A stretch of 64,000 bases of DNA, from NCBI GenBank assembly GCA_019009955.1, contig CM032228.1:205853001-205917000 (forward strand), in the 5' to 3' direction. Origin of the DNA: Riptortus pedestris. Taxonomy: Eukaryota > Arthropoda > Insecta > Hemiptera > Alydidae. The notes below the pieces were generated by a model that was given only the letters and a program-made list of their open reading frames with translations, ran no database searches and was not told where the DNA came from. Positions 63,846 to 64,000 of this stretch are shown one piece after another; position 1 is the stretch's first letter; each line of letters begins with the position of its first letter. The position numbers and the translations under genes were made by a program.

Positions 63846-64000
63846 AATTTACTATATAATGATAATCATAAATTAATGACGATGCTACCTAGGTAACCAA
63901 ACTGGCCGACTTTTCAATTAAGAAATTTTCAATTTTTATGTTTGCATTTCCATTGAATAATGTGACCATCACTATTAAAACTTTTGTTCGATGAGCACTT

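Overview
The window is eukaryotic nuclear DNA from an arthropod, most likely an insect. It is AT-rich, with genes split into short exons by kilobase introns and canonical GT-AG sites. The recognised host genes encode TRPA-type ankyrin ion channels with insect-like features. The transposon set (Helitrons, DINE-1/HINE-like elements, piggyBac, a tRNA-derived SINE, Ty3/gypsy, and a Polinton-like element) also fits an arthropod. The species cannot be told from the sequence.

Host genes. A complete TRPA channel gene (TRPA-B) lies on the minus strand at 35642-17831 as six exons. The joined frame is 1094 codons with all splice phases consistent. A tandem paralogue (TRPA-A) starts at 10286 on the same strand. 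Only its exons 1 and 2 (10286-10126 and 2071-1750) fall in the window; the rest runs off the left edge. An orphan copy of the exon 2 start sits between the two genes in the opposite orientation (16636-16747). A 5S rRNA-like gene with an intact internal control region lies antisense in TRPA-B intron 2 (32757-32638), next to two degraded 5S fragments.

Mobile DNA makes up most of the rest. Left part (2-9 kb): a piggyBac element with perfect 17-bp ends and TTAA duplications, broken by two insertions of the dominant repeat. That repeat is a DINE-1/HINE-like family with a 5' AAAAGTCCGTC end, a 3' TTCCCTTAAGGGAA hairpin ending CTAA, and an internal (TA)n tract; it occurs about twenty times. Intron 4 of TRPA-B holds a Helitron and a 3.4-kb Polinton/Maverick-like element (22785-26188) with 6-bp target duplications, AG...CT ends, and long inverted arms built from a 37-bp minisatellite. 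Its core carries two decayed coding regions, one a Bro-N domain. Intron 5 holds a 65-bp minisatellite and a 440-bp (CT)n tract.

Right part (36-64 kb). No host gene is recognised here. It contains nested Helitrons inside a HINE (39.2-42.8 kb), a fourth long Helitron (44.0-45.6 kb), LTR-like sequence at 37.3 and 61.3 kb, a hammerhead-like hairpin at 37.8 kb, a decayed Ty3/gypsy pol region (56.9-58.0 kb), and many SINE copies.

The most noteworthy items are the Polinton-like palindromic element with Bro-N, and the HINE termini that abut exon acceptors of both TRPA genes and supply their pyrimidine tracts.
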